NCBI RefSeq assembly: GCF_017654505.1
Contig: NC_054537.1
Coordinates: forward strand, 67,004,645 to 67,068,644
Origin: Polyodon spathula
Taxonomy: Eukaryota > Chordata > Actinopteri > Acipenseriformes > Polyodontidae
DNA length: 64,000 bases
Direction of reading: 5' to 3'
The number at the start of each line of letters is the position of its first letter. Within the stretch, counting starts at the first letter, position 1. The notes under the pieces were generated by a model. It saw nothing but the letters and a program-made list of their open reading frames with translations, ran no database searches and was not told the DNA's origin. Positions 25,879 through 61,270 of the stretch are shown here, piece by piece. A program made the position numbers and the translations under genes.

Positions 25879-26063
25879 CTCCCATTATTTTGCAGAAGTT
25901 TCCAGACATACTGTCTGTAGAAGTGCAAGGTGTTCTTCCCTTTCATAGCCTCTGTGATGCAGAAGAATGACTTAGAAAGGTGCATCACATAGGTGCCCAT
26001 CAACCATTTCAAGAACTTAGCCACGGTGACTTAGCCTGTGTTTGTCTGAATAAAAATTTCTCT
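25879..26063 (-). pseudogene. TERT: TERT relic exon 3
   Basis: Open frame from 26024 encodes AKFLKWLMGTYVMHLSKSFF, then CITEAMKGKNTLHFYRQYVW and KLLQNNGSQ. This matches the TERT block [20 protein letters not shown] and following residues. The acceptor TTTTTCCAG lies at 26064-26072, so the relic is about 185 nt against 196 in human. The 13 codons before AKFL contain TAA at 26033-26031 and do not match the family. Where the donor GT should be, the sequence reads GGGAGTCAAGC. Confidence 0.85.
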
Positions 26064-28936
26064 CTGGAAAAATAAATGTTGTATTGATAAGTCTAAAAAT
26101 TATAAAAGTCTTTGAACACCACATTGCATATAACATAGTTTGGAACATTTGGGAAGTGAATGAAATGGATGAAGTGATAAGAGAAAATAATATTTATGAG
26201 TTACCAATTGCTATTAGCGTCAATTTAACAGCTGTTTGCTAGAATCAAGTTTAATGGAAACCTGCTTTTGTGCGATAAGATTCACATATACTTTTTTGCG
26301 AAATTTTGCAAGTTTGCTAGAAATGTGTTTGTCTTGTTGATGGAACTGGTCTGTGTAACAGCATTGTGCACTGTGTATCTTCAGTATGATACTGGTTATT
26401 GAAGTAGATAGAAAAGATTCAAGATTGGATAAAAGGATGATAACTACACTGAAGCTACACTTTTTGTAGTAATTAATTGTAAATGTGGGTGCTTTTGTGT
26501 AACTTATCACAAGACTGTTTGTTATTCAAATGCATTTCAAGTGATAGCATGTTTACTGCCAGCATTCCGATTAATAGCTCCTATTGGCCATATGCACCAA
26601 CTATGGGATTAACGTTCTTATGTTAATCTTATAGCATCCTGTTGTACATGCAAATGACCAATACATTTGATGCAATGACATGCTAAAGTAATCTAATTAC
26701 TGTTAAAGCTGCATTACACTGTTGCAATTCAGTGTCAGTCACAATGGGTAACACAGCAGAGCATGGTGCTCCCACAGTGTTTGCTTTGTCATCCAATGGA
26801 AATAGAGGTGCATAATTACAGTACATCCCTATCAACCACTCAGCATAAATAACCCACACAGTACTGTATTTAAATGGACATGAAATGCGTAAAGGCAATA
26901 TCCCACAAAAACAGTTACTATAATCCACAGACTGGCACAACAATGTGTCAATGTTTACTTACTGAAATTTCAGATAGGCAGAAAATGTTGTTTACAGGTT
27001 AGCTACCTTTCTGAGGTTCGTAAATACAGATCAAATGCACTTGGAGCTTACTGGAAATTAATCCACAAGTGCTATGAAAAGGTTATTTGGGAACCATAGT
27101 CTACAGTGCCCCTGCTTCCCCATTTATTAATAAATACATAATTAAACAAATCAACATTCTCCATAACTATTTTGGGAAAACAAAAATACCATACCAGAGG
27201 GACCGTATTCAATACTTTACCGGATTCCCCTCTTTCAAGTGACATGAATATATTTTTAATGTTGTCCTTCAACCAATTTGGGTGCCTGTGGTAGAAATGA
27301 ATGTAGGCAGAGATTACTTTTAACAGGCTGGTAATCTGACTGGAACCTTTTAGGGATTAATAATCAAAAACACCTGATAAACAGATAGCGTTAACTTTAT
27401 TTGTTATTTCACAAACAGTAAAACAGAGTAAAACAAAGTGAAAATAACTGTACAGAACACAACAGATAATTCAAACAGTAATTGATACCAACACCATTCA
27501 GCAGACAGTCAGACCCTTATCACGAAAAGTTACCATCATTTTGATCATAACCTACTGACCATGCTGGATTTACAGGACAATACAGGAGTCAAACTGTCAC
27601 AAATACACATTTTGAAGCTGCTGTTTTTATGTTTAAAATCACAAAAGGAGGTTCTTTTGATGAATGTGGTGGCTGAGGTTTGGGTTCTGCCTCATTTTCT
27701 GTTGTTCCATTTGCAGACTAAATGCTTGGAATCATTATTTTTTTCATCAGTCTCCTTATCAAAACAGAAAATAGTTGCCAAACTCCTCCTCAGACATTCC
27801 ACATAACCGATCATGTTATATACAGGAATTGTACCAAACGACGTTGAAGACAGAGTTTCAAAAAATCATCTCAGTTACAATATCCCAAATGACAGATAAC
27901 CTCTGTACTGTGAACTCACTTGCTGGTGATGCTGGCTAGTATACATCAACATTATAAATATATTATGGAATTACATCTTAGTTACAAGAAAAACACAATT
28001 GACAATTCACATTTGTTTCCTCGTTTCTATGTGTACAGTAGATCAGTAATCAACATACAAAATATGGAAGTCAAGCATGCACTAGCAATTTTATACAGTA
28101 TAAGAATGCTTTTCAATCCACTGAGCACTACGGATGGCTGTACTTGAGTGGGAACATGTCAGTCCCTGATGCATTTACAGTGAGGAGAATACTGACCTGC
28201 TGTGGTTGTTGGCATTTATGAAGTTCAAGTTAAGTCAGGCACTGTGCATGTCTAGCATGATTATGCTGATATCTAATCCATACATTTTTGTAATATGTTG
28301 CAGCGTTGTTTCCCCATGAAGAAACACTAAAATAAACTAGTAAATGCCTGTTACTGAAACATTGCAGTATTTTTTTCATACTGTAATCACCTGCTTCCCA
28401 ACTTGGTGCACTTTGTTTTTATCTATATTGCTATACTATAAACTAAAACTCAAGAATGGAAGTAAGACACCTATTGTATAGCAGTCTGGGTCATGTCAGA
28501 ATATAAGTGTAAACTTAAGACCTGTGCTTGTGACATAAGATACAGTGTTAACCAAACTCAATGCAATTTAAGTAGCAGCTACACAACAACATTTCCAAGA
28601 TATACTAGACAATGAATATGTCCCTGAGAAGTAAGCAGTAAGCAGACTTGAATTTAAGGATTTACAATTAACATACCAATGCAAACCCAAGACCTGCTTT
28701 GAGACCTTGCACTAGACACTGTGGTGGTATATCAGAATCAATAGCATACTATTGTATTTGGTGAGCTGTCTTCGAAATATGTCAATATAATGTTATCATT
28801 TAATATTGTGCTAATTAAGCTCAGAAGTCAGAAAGGAAATATTTCATTCTTTGATGACAAATATTAGTTAACACACACTTCAACATTTAACCTACAATTT
28901 AATAATATATATATAGATATATAAGTTATATATATA

Positions 28937-28979
<43 letters not shown>

Positions 28980-29806
28980 GTTGTGTTGTGGTTGTATATA
29001 TCAGTCCGTATTTTCAATATGGTATCTGGAAATCAGGCATAAAAGTTAGTCTTGCTTGCTTTAGACTGCGATATACAGAGTAATACAGATTCATCTGCTG
29101 GATAATTGTAATAATAAAAGTGTCAGTACTGAACACATCTGGTGTATGACTCGCAACAAAAAACATAAGTACAGAGTACATTTTGTAAGTATGTTTGTGT
29201 GAAAAACTAGCCTACTTACAGAAGCAATTAGTCAAATCAGTTCATATGGATACCTTACAGCTTGACAGGTATAATGATCGGCATGAAGATCCATATATTA
29301 TTCATAACAGTAAACTATGAGTCCCAAGTTTTAAAAACGGTTGCCAACGCTTTCAGGTCACAATATTTTAATATATTATATATATATAGATATATATATA
29401 TAATATATATAATATATAGATATAATATGGTATAAAGAGTAACTCATCATAGGCAGAAAATATTTAGCAATTTATACATTTCGGTTTTGGAATTAAGGGT
29501 AGGTCCTCAAACAACAGAGTCAACAGTAGTTACCACAGTGCCATGATCAGACATGATTATAACCACATTCTACTAAATTATTAATTGCGACCCAAATCAT
29601 GTTATTATCATGTAGTTCATTCACGGCAATTGCAATGACAACATAATGGAAATACATTCCATTATCCCTTAAGTATGGTCTCTTTTTTTAAATTATGGCA
29701 ACAGAGAAGGCATAGCATTATTTCAATTTCAAATGCAATACTGAAAAAATAAGTCAGGTAGAACATGTTTAATTTTGTTCAGCCCCTACTACTAAGTTTT
29801 TGTATA
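26064..29806. other. Interval where TERT exons 1-2 would lie; none found
   Basis: AT-rich sequence with only short open frames. None resembles the TEN domain or the RNA-binding domain of TERT. A minus-strand frame near 27.7 kb is unassigned. An AT-rich microsatellite lies at 28.90-28.98 kb and another at 29.37-29.43 kb. Confidence 0.6.
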
Positions 29807-30096
29807 TAGCTATGGCCAGAAGTTTTGCATCACTCTGTAGAATTAACTAATTTTGCTTCATAAAATAAAATGAAACCTGCTGAATAATGTTAAGTTAACA
29901 TATTGAATTACATACTGCTTTTACTGTTTTCCATATACCAGTACTTAACAAAAAATGACATTTTTAAATTCATCATGAAATACTGCACTACTGCTATGGT
30001 TTCCGGGAGACTTTTGCAATATCATTTTGCAGTTTCATTGATTACATGTTAGAAAAGATCTAAATTACGCGATGCAAATGTTAGGCCATAGCTGTA
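29807..30096 (+). mobile_element. Tc1/mariner-type MITE, copy A
   Basis: About 290 bp with inverted ends: TAGCTATGGCCAGAAGTTTT on the left and the complement of GCATTTGCATCGCG-like then TAGGCCATAGC on the right. A second copy at 61271-61540 aligns along its length in reverse orientation. There is no coding capacity. Confidence 0.75.
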
Positions 30097-30134
30097 GGCT
30101 CTGGCTAACAATGGGATCACCCACAAAGCCAATT

Positions 30135-30140
30135 TTTATT
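30135..30140 (-). terminator. Candidate polyadenylation signal of CLPTM1L
   Basis: AATAAA on the minus strand, about 215 nt after the CLPTM1L stop codon and just before a MITE. It is the first canonical signal in the putative 3' UTR. Transcript data were not available. Confidence 0.45.
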
Positions 30141-30354
30141 GTCTAAACACTAAAACCTCATCTAAACCTCATACCTCCTGTCTGTGCCAGACAGAAGCAT
30201 ACAGGAACTTAACAGATATTTTGATGTACTGCAGGATCTGCTCTGCACATTGTTTTAGAAACATGTTCTACCTCTGAATACACTTCTGAACTGGAAGTCA
30301 GAAGTTTCCACTCCAGCAAAAAGTTGGTGTATCTGGAGCCTCAGGCCAAGTTTT

Positions 30355-52441
<22,087 letters not shown>

Positions 52442-52741
52442 GCCGTTTGATTTTTGAGAGCGTACACAGCAATTAAACATGAATATCTTCTTGTCCCAAT
52501 GGGGAACTAAACACAATTATATGAATAGAGAAAGTTCAATGCAAAAACAAATTAAAAACAGCACGAAATATAATAAAAGCGATTCGGTTTCATTGTACCA
52601 CAGACAGTCTTCAAATCCCGGTTTTAAGTACGAAATTAATTTATCAATTAAGCTTTCAACATAAGGTTTGGATAAACTGGAGGAACACAGTCCTGGTTTT
52701 CACGAGCTGTCAAAAACCGGGCCTGTGTTGTACCGCCTATC

Positions 52742-52765
52742 GCTCGTCTACACTTCCTGGTGGAT
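52742..52765 (-). promoter_or_regulatory. ETS-type motif in putative CLPTM1L promoter
   Basis: The minus strand reads CCAGGAAGT at 52760-52752, an ETS/GABP consensus about 310 nt upstream of the start codon. Such sites are common in housekeeping promoters, which fits this gene. The transcription start is not known from sequence alone. Confidence 0.3.
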
Positions 52766-53509
52766 GTTGTGATTCATAGGAAGTATTCCAGTAAGCTACC
52801 CCAGAGCATTGTGGTAACTGTAGTACACAGTTAAGTTAATATTTTCATCTTCACTCTAGCGGAAGATAGCCTACGCACAGGCGACAGGAAATTTATTTTG
52901 AAGTTTGATTAGTGTTTGATGCTGTAGAAGCTATTTGTGAAGTAAATCGTCCAGGAGCGCCCACAGAAATGTTTCACGTGGTACGCAAAACTGAACTACA
53001 CCGACATCCCATTTCATAACTATAACGGCTCTTCATCAACATGCTGGAAGGTGTTTTTCAGTACGGGGATTAGACGACCTGGACATTTTGCTCATTTAAA
53101 AAAAAAATAATAATAATATAGTCCCGGTTTTCAAGCAGTTCATGTAGCGCGACACATTCCAAATACCGTTTGTCAAAATAACGTAAACAACCACTTAGTT
53201 TATAGCACCTGCAATGAAAACAATAAAATGAAAAAAAACAAAAACAAGTTAGTAGGGTAATCAATCATTTTTTTTTTTTACAATGTGATAAATACAGTAT
53301 GTGCTTATTCCTCAGTGCGCTTTCATTTAGTTTATATTCAATGAATCTACAATTGTGTATAAATAAGGTTGTAGCAGTTCAGTTCTGACAGGATTTCGCC
53401 AAGAAACTCGTCAGAGCAGGGAGGTTGCAAGCATCGGAATCCACCAGATTAAACCACATCAACAACGTCAATAAATAAATAGAGCCTGACGCAGCCAAAA
53501 AAAAAAATA

Positions 53510-53870
53510 GAAAAATGGCAAAACCTGAATGTATTTTTTTTATGTATTTATTTTTTAATAAAAAATTTAGTCGTCTCCAATTTTTGCCCCTGGTTTTCTC
53601 CCCAATTTAGTGGGCCCAATTATTATCTGTATCCTCGGCTCACCGCCCGCAACCCTTCCCTCAGGCTCGGGGAACGGAGGCTGGAGCACGCGTCCTCCAC
53701 AACGTGCTCTTGCCAATCTGTCATTTTTCGCACTGCGAATCCACAGCGGAACCAACATGTATCTGGCGGTTTCACTGCAGACCCACAGGCGCCCTATCGG
53801 CCAAAGGGGTCCCCTGCCGACCTAGGCCCTCCCTACCCGGGCAGCGCTAGGCCAATTGTGCGCCAATATA
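53510..53870. mobile_element. Interspersed repeat of unknown class
   Basis: A 360-bp GC-richer unit opening with TTTAGTCGTCTCCAATTTTT and containing GGTTTTCTCCCCAATTTAGT and CCAATTGTGCGCC. Similar text is common in fish genomes from memory, probably as a non-autonomous element. Its open frames on both strands are chance. Confidence 0.5.
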
Positions 53871-54854
53871 AAGTACACACTATAACACAATATGGCTACT
53901 TAAACTAATTAGCCACAAATTATACATCCAGGAGTGTACTGAAACTATAGCTGTTTTAAAAAAGATAACACTAAGAGTGAAAGAATGGTTATTTAAATAA
54001 CTATTAAAATAACCTATATTTAAATGGCCTACTTAGGCTTATCAATTATTTAACAATGTGTCCCAGTTTTGAGCTTTGAAAATCTGGTCACCCTATGTTT
54101 CAGCTTATCACAGAGTGCTGCAGTTTTGTTATTTTACGAGTTTCACGGCACTTACACTATCATTTGAGAACACTGCAATCAAATTGCATCAGCGTTTGCC
54201 TTTCTAAAAATGAATAAACAGAGCACTGACTGCCACCAAGACAGAACAACAAGTCTACAGTGACAGCCAAATAATAGTCCACTACAACAATAAAAGGTAC
54301 AAATAAACCTGTTTGAAATACAGACTTAAACTAGGGGAAAAAGTAGCTCACACAGCTGGTTCCATTTCTAATCATTACTCTCACAATCACTACAACTAAT
54401 GTGATCATTACTCACCACCTAATAAGCATGGCGTATAAACATTTATCTTACACATTGTGCCAAACAGGCAGTTAAAAAAAAAAAAAAAAAAAAAAACCCA
54501 CTAATAATATTAATATTAATAACACAACTTGGCAATTATCATAGGCGTAAGAATCGCAGAGGCCAAGGGGGGCCAGGCCAATATTTTGTTTTGGGGACCA
54601 GATTATCTACTAATGCGCTTTAGCCTACATGTAAGTCCCTTGCAGACAAACAGAAAATAGCTCTTAGACTGTTTAATTTTAAATGACTGTAACATAATGT
54701 ATATTTTTCTTTTTGGGTGATATTTCAGAAAACATGAGCCTAATTTATTAATCAAGTTACTGTCACCGCAGATAAGATAGTGTCACAAAAGCAGTTGTAA
54801 GTACTAACCGTCCGCGCAGGTTTCCTTAGTTTTTTTTCTTTGCTAAGTCATTCA

Positions 54855-54856
<2 letters not shown>

Positions 54857-54912
<56 letters not shown>

Positions 54913-54913
54913 T
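54857..54913. repeat. (ATT)n microsatellite
   Basis: About 18 uninterrupted ATT units. Confidence 0.97.
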
Positions 54914-57752
54914 TGAAAACAAGTTGCAAACTTTTCGCTATGTGCAGCTTGTTGACGGTTGAAACTGTTGATTCGTTCCTATGGAAACTGGTCAAGTCGT
55001 CTTCTCTGATTCCAGCATTTACTGTTAACTGAAGTCAAAATTGTAAATACTGGTATGTTACAACTTCTGGTGTGAAAATGTGTTTATTTTTTAATATATT
55101 TTACGCTATCCTAAAGAGTTGTTTTGATTACAACAACAACATTTTTTTTATTATTATCAGTATGTAAACAGCACAGAAAGTAATACACACTGGGTTCTCG
55201 GATCGTTTTGAATGTATTCAATTATTGGAAGCATTGCTAAACTAATAATAAGCACTACAAGCCCTTTTCTGAAGGTACCGCACAAATGACACCAGGCAGC
55301 AGCATCACTCGCTCCTGCCCAGGCAGTTTTTAACTGAGTTGTGTTCAGTAGGGCCTAAAGCCTACTCAGGCTCTTGAATACTCTTGTGTGTATTGGATTT
55401 AATATAACATGCATTATACAGGTGCAGTACATGCCTTTATCTAAAACTTAAAAAAACTCCAATGATCACTCTGTTATCTTCATATTTTTTTTTATGCAAG
55501 ACAGTGAGCTAATTAACATGCAAATGAGTGAGTCCCACACTGAGTGTGTTAACATGTCACTTTACACAGGGCAGTACAGGTACAGCCTGGGTGAGGTGGC
55601 ACTGATGGGGAGTCTCCAGCTGTTGATATTGTTCTGGAGGGTGTGTTCGTTTGTCAGTGATTACTGCATGTTTCTGCAGAGTTCTCCATAGGGTTTTTCA
55701 CAGATCCTTGTGAAAAAGCAGTATTTTGTTTAGTCTTGGATATTGAAGCACCTCATGCTGTTACGCTCATACAGATCATTTTATTTTATTTAGAGATGAA
55801 CATTACTTCTGCTGGCAGGAATCAAAATCATTGCTGCAGGGGGCTAAACCAATGTGAGGCGCAGGGGCTGAGGTTCAGCGTGGTTAAACTCCAAAAAGAG
55901 TTAAGATTCAGCAAAGCAGAGGCCGAGGATGCATCAAACCAGATCATTGTCTTAAATATCTTGTATAGATGTGACGTATTATATAAGAATAGAAATCAAC
56001 ATTACTTTGTATTTTTTTACACAATCAATACCAGCTGCTGTACAGTACATGTTTAATTGGCACTTGATGGTATTTTTTTATATAGATTTGTATTAAAATC
56101 TATAGAACATACCTATATGCTGTCATATTTAAGAAAATAGGTACTTTTTAATGTAACAGAATATGCCAATATGAAAAGATTAACAATGGGGTTTATTAGA
56201 TTTAATGTTTGCATTCCCTTTCCTATACTATACACAAGGCACTCCATTAGTACTCCATATTGAATGTGGTTTTGAAATTGCAATACAGTATATGATTTGC
56301 ATAATTACATTTGCTGGATATTTTATTATGCTTTTTTGTTTTTGTATAACATAAGCTTGTTTCAAATTTTCCACTAGAGGGCACTATAAAATGCAACATG
56401 AAAATGTTTTTAATGTGTTGCATTGAAGGCAAATTATATCACTTTTTTTGTAGGAAACCCTATGATCACACATTTTTTGACAATTATATCTCAAAGCAAT
56501 GAAGCAAAGCAAAGTAAAATAAATCTTGCATCTGTTAAAATGAACTTTAAACACAGTACAGACGTCTGAATGAATTTGTGGTTGAGAACAGTTATGAATG
56601 TTAGGGCCTTCATATTCAAAAGAAAAAAGGAAACAAAGTGCAATGTACTTCTCACATCATGACAGCAATTTGGTGTTGGTTATTGCTTTTAGTTCATCAT
56701 CATTGATAAAAAGATGCTTAAAAATACATTTCAGCTAAATGTTTTACTGTAAAGTGATCCAATGTTTGCTTTTTTCTTCATGGTTTCAGTTTAACCTTGC
56801 AAATTCATAACCAAATCCGTTGTGTATAAAGTTGACTTCTGTTGATTAGATAATGTATTGTTCAATGCTGTATACTGTTCTATTGGGGCCCAGATGGACG
56901 CATGAACAGACAGAGACTCCCCCCAAAAATCCCCAGAATTAGATATTCACAATCACTTATGCTAAATAATATTTACTCTAACTTTCATGACAACTGGGTA
57001 AGACAGGGTTCTCTAGATAGATGGAAAAATGTGAGGTGACATATGTATGTCAGACCTCCCCCACAAGGGATTTCATTACTGCCAAAAAACACTTTGTAAT
57101 GTCCAGTTATGCCCACTGTACAGGCTTTTACTTCTTAGTTATATATCCTTAATAATCTCTTGCTTTGAGTGTTGAGTCTGTGTGGCTGAATAACTTTTAT
57201 CTAGTTGTTGGACCGGATAATGTCACCGATAGTAGTTTTCATTATTATTAAATATTACAAAACACAAATCAACAGCATTGTATAAATTCATTTGAATAAA
57301 TGACACTGATTAACAATACAATGTTACTGTATTTTTAGGGCATTGTTGCCTCGCATGCTGCTAAATTTAGTAGGTAAGTCCACTGTACAACATTTGGAGA
57401 AATGTATTTCCGTTTCAGTGTTCCCTGTATTTGTTAAAGATACAACAAACACAGTAACACCAGAATATAGTGCAACTGTGTAAGTCAGAGGTTGGAGGAC
57501 AAGCAAAGTATGCCATATTTATCAAGGGCTTCATGCCAATGTGGAATTTGTACCATTTTCGCGGTCAAACGAGTAACAAATAGCTAAGTCACACCTATAA
57601 GAATTTTCCTTTCATAAAAAATGATATTGCACTTTAGAGTAAAAACTTAGATTGACGTAATTTAGTTAATGTAAATTAGTGGATGTCAATTTTAGTAGTG
57701 TAGCCTCACAAATAGTATTAGGTCTTTCCTGTGATTTTCACTTTCTATACAT

Positions 57753-57757
<5 letters not shown>

Positions 57758-57802
<45 letters not shown>
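57758..57802. repeat. (AT)n(AC)n microsatellite
   Basis: AT units to 57784, then AC units, just left of the 5S-like sequence. Confidence 0.95.
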
Positions 57803-57826
57803 GTATATTCGTATGAGCTTAACATG

Positions 57827-57915
57827 CAGCCTACAGCACTCAGTATTCCCAGGTGGTCTCCCATCCAAGTACTAACCAAGCCCAACATTGCTTTGCTTAA
57901 GCATTGCATGGTAAG
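57827..57915 (-). rRNA. 5S rRNA pseudogene or 5S-derived SINE head, 3' two-thirds
   Basis: The minus strand reads GGTTAGTACTTGGATGGGAG then ACCACCTGGGAATACTGAGT and GCTGTAGGCT, nearly identical to the 3' part of vertebrate 5S rRNA including the C box of the internal promoter. The A-box region is mutated and the 5' part is unrecognisable, so it is not a working gene. Confidence 0.75.
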
Positions 57916-57929
57916 TTCGATTTGACGTT

Positions 57930-60900
57930 GCCCATGGGTCACTACAAGGAAGTAGCTCTTCTTGACCCCCACTTTCTATACATGAGTCAATATAAAAAGA
58001 GTAGTCTGTATAAAAAGTGTGGCCACACAGATGTGGAATAAAATTTCTGCAAAAGTGAGATGAGAGGCAAAATAAGATAAACAACATGTTATTTATTGCA
58101 GGTGCAGCACCTCCTCACATGAAAAGTGAAGTAGATTAATTTGGGAAAACAATGATGCATGTTGAATTAGAGATACTAATGCTACACCTATCATCCTTTG
58201 GGATTTTTACTGTTTTTTTGTAGTTGTTTTTTTTTTAATTAAACACATATTCATTTTAACAAAATGTGGTTTATCTATATATCTATCTAATTAAGAGCAG
58301 ATTATGTAACATACACATCTATTTACTAATAAAGGAAATCAGTCTTGTTTGTCTTACAAAATATTCTTATTTTCTTGTGTATGCTTTTAGGCTCTGCTTT
58401 TGTTACCGGAGATGAAATTATATGTCATTGCTATTGGTTATCGGATGTTCTGATGACCACTTTTACTTTCTGTGCTTCTACAGCCTAAAGTGCTACTAAT
58501 TGGGCTTCCCTGACAGCACGGGTGTTGATAGAGGAAGATTCAAAGGTGCAAGATGTGGTCAACCACCTGTCAACACAGAGGCTAGAGGAGTACAGTAACT
58601 TTACCTCATTGTGATATATTTGTTTATTTATTTATTTTCAGTTTCCCATGCTTTACCATTTGAATACTATGCATTCCTATGCTTTGTTTTCCTACACTAT
58701 GCTATGTGTTTACCATGATATACTAGACTATGATAAAGAGGTAAAACCTTCGAATAAGAAATAGTTCATTTGATCAACCTACTGTAAACACCACAGCTGG
58801 TTTTTATTGAAATGTTTGACAGCACTGAATTACCATGGATTGCACCAACATAACCACACTGCATACTGTACATGATTCTCCCATGCACATTTCTACAGTA
58901 TATCTGGAAAACTGTTTAAGTTTTGATGAAACTGTTAACATTTAGGTCAACACTCAATTTTCATTAAACTTTTTCATTTGCATTCTGTCCATGCTGTTGA
59001 TATACATCATAGTCATCAATTTCATACTGATAGTCCTAATTTTGAATTTACAGCATGGTGTGGGATGTATTTTACTACCATACTTGTTTTTGATAGAATA
59101 TTGCTAAACTATGATAAAGAATAATAATAGAACAATACTACTGTAGTCAATATGTAAACAGTTTAATTTATAATGTACATACTCTACTGATAAACTGAGG
59201 ATAGTCTGTAAGTAAATAGTAAAATATTGTGAAGGATTACTTATGTTTACAGTATTTTTCTGTTACCACCGCACACGGTACTGCCAAATGTTGAAATAGT
59301 TGGAGAATTCCTTCTTTTACCCTTTCGAAGTGTGGACCACATACCCAGTTGATACAGTGTGAAATGTGGTCACATTAAGAGGAGTAGGTGTGTACTAATT
59401 ATCCACACATTGTACATTAAGCTTGCAGAAGAGTGAATGGCTAAAGAGAATGGAAAATAAACTGTAAAAATATTCAAAGAAATTGAAAAAGACTTGTAGT
59501 CGAAAAATGTGTCATTGATTTTAGGTTTCTTTTAGTATTTTTAAATTCAAAACTGTTAAATGTTTAATATTTATGGATGATACATTTATTTTACTGTTAG
59601 TTTCACAAACTTAAATCATCTAAGAGACTGTCTACCTGAAATGCTCAATCTTCTCTGTTTAAAAGAAGACTAAATCAAGTAACCAACATATTGTAAATAA
59701 AAAACAAAACCAGTTGTGTTGCACATACTGTCCCCGGGATGTTTTTTAGTTTCTCAAATCCTTAAGCAGTATAATAATGCCAAGAGTCCTGCCTTACATT
59801 ATACAGGTACATATAGGCTGATAATTTGTGTGTTAGGATGGGATCATTTTGTGCTTCTACTAACTATGACACAAGCTCAAAAGAGACCCCTTTAATCTAC
59901 CTTGCTTAATTGCATACAAAATGGTACTCAGTTTAGATCCACCATTGTCCATGTAATTATGTTACATTTGTAGTAGATTTTTTTTTTCTTATTATTTTTA
60001 CATACGTTTCAGCCTGCTGAATTTACCATTGGATTTTATTTTTTATAACATACCAGACAATGGATTTACTTTAGCTGTAATTATTAAATACAGGGGAAAA
60101 TTAATATTTTCAACAAAAATGTGTGCTTAATTTGCCATGAGTGCTCGACTGTCATTTTTCAATAACATTTTTTTTTTATTATTTCAGTTTCCATGATCTT
60201 ACCTGGTATTTTATATTTTCCTGTACTCTAATGAAATGAGTAAATTCAGGATCATGCAAGCTATCTGGGAAAAGGGCAAGACAATTACTTATTGCTGCTC
60301 TGCTGCCACCGTTTCTCTTTTCGATTGATTAAATAGCAAACATCCTTAAGTACTGATATTCCCTTCAAAGCAAGATTGTTTTGTCAGAAAATTGTTATAG
60401 GATTTAAAAATAATAAAACAATACAAAAACAAGATAAGATGTTTGGAATTACAAAATGAAACAGAAAAAATGAATACTTGTAAATGTTTAAAAAAAAAAA
60501 AACAACAACTAAAAACAGTAATGTATTTCTTTTGTTCTGAAAAATAGAGAGCAGATCTGGCGACTTGTGGTTTGAAAAATGTGTACTGTATGCAGACATG
60601 TCATTGGACCCTATTTGAAATGGCAGTGGTATTTAGATATGTTGGCATTTAGATAATTGAAATACTGCCATCCTACTGTTGCTTAAATTATTAAAATAAG
60701 ACATACCTTTATATGTTTCATCTTGTTATTTACAGTAGAGAGTTCCATACACTGTAAATGTTGGATTTCCACAGTGGCGGTGTTTAAATCTGCCATGCAA
60801 CCTTAGGGACCCAAGGTGCAACCCCTTCACTATCTCCAGATAAACCATACATGTGCTGTTATGATTGCAGAAGGAGCAGTTAAAGGCAAGATTCAGGGAT

Positions 60901-61265
60901 ATTTGAAAAAAGGGTGAATGCCATTTTAAATATTCAGGGAATATATTAAAGGTAATTATAGTGGTGCCATTTTGCTACCAATAATGTTGGGGTTTCCATG
61001 AGCCCTTCTGACTTTCCCATTTGAACAATGAAATTCAGCTTATTTTAAAGCACTTGAGCAGGACAGACCTTGTGTGTCACTGTACCGTTATAAAAGTGTT
61101 CTGTAGACACATGTCATGGAGGGTTATGAATATCAAAAGTGAATAAGATCTAGTTTGGGTTATTTTCTATAACACATAGATGGAATTAAATACAACATTT
61201 CAGTCTTTAATATCCAAAGTTTTGAGTGTCTCAGAAATCCCATGTGTGTAGAATGCTATAATAGG
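57930..61265. other. Intergenic, nothing firmly recognised
   Basis: AT-rich. A plus frame near 58490-58620 (TARVLIEEDSKVQDVVNHLS) looks exon-like but is unassigned. Confidence 0.5.
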
Positions 61266-61270
61266 TTCTA

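Larger units (their letters stand above)
14415..26063 (-). pseudogene. TERT: TERT relic: decayed telomerase reverse transcriptase gene
   Basis: Collinear minus-strand segments match TERT exons 3, 4, 5, 10, 14 and perhaps 11, in the correct order, directly downstream of CLPTM1L as in other vertebrates. Intact TERT would extend telomeres in the nucleus using an RNA template. Visible damage: a TAA stop and wrong phase in exon 3, a missing GLRPI core in exon 4, a frameshift in exon 5, a one-base insertion and GT-to-AT donor change in exon 10, and a stop plus deletion in exon 14. I cannot find exon 2, normally about 1.3 kb of open frame, nor the exons with motif A (VDVTGAYD) or motif B (QGIPQGS). 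A 5-kb repetitive block (19.1-24.0 kb) occupies part of where exons 6-9 should be. A functional gene would need several unseen corrections, so I call it a pseudogene, possibly an ohnolog. The exon 3, 4 and 10 matches are strong; the others are weaker. Confidence 0.8.
53871..57823. other. Intergenic, no confirmed gene
   Basis: An ATT microsatellite lies at 54857-54913. A plus frame near 55855-55950 (VVKLQKELRFSKAEAEDASN) looks exon-like but is unassigned. Confidence 0.5.

Noticed and set aside
26064..29806. TERT exons 1 and 2
   Set aside because: I looked for TEN-domain and RNA-binding-domain motifs on the minus strand and found no convincing match; too decayed or absent.
53567..53825. Overlapping open frames on both strands near 53.7 kb
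   Set aside because: They come from a GC-rich interspersed repeat and match no protein I know.
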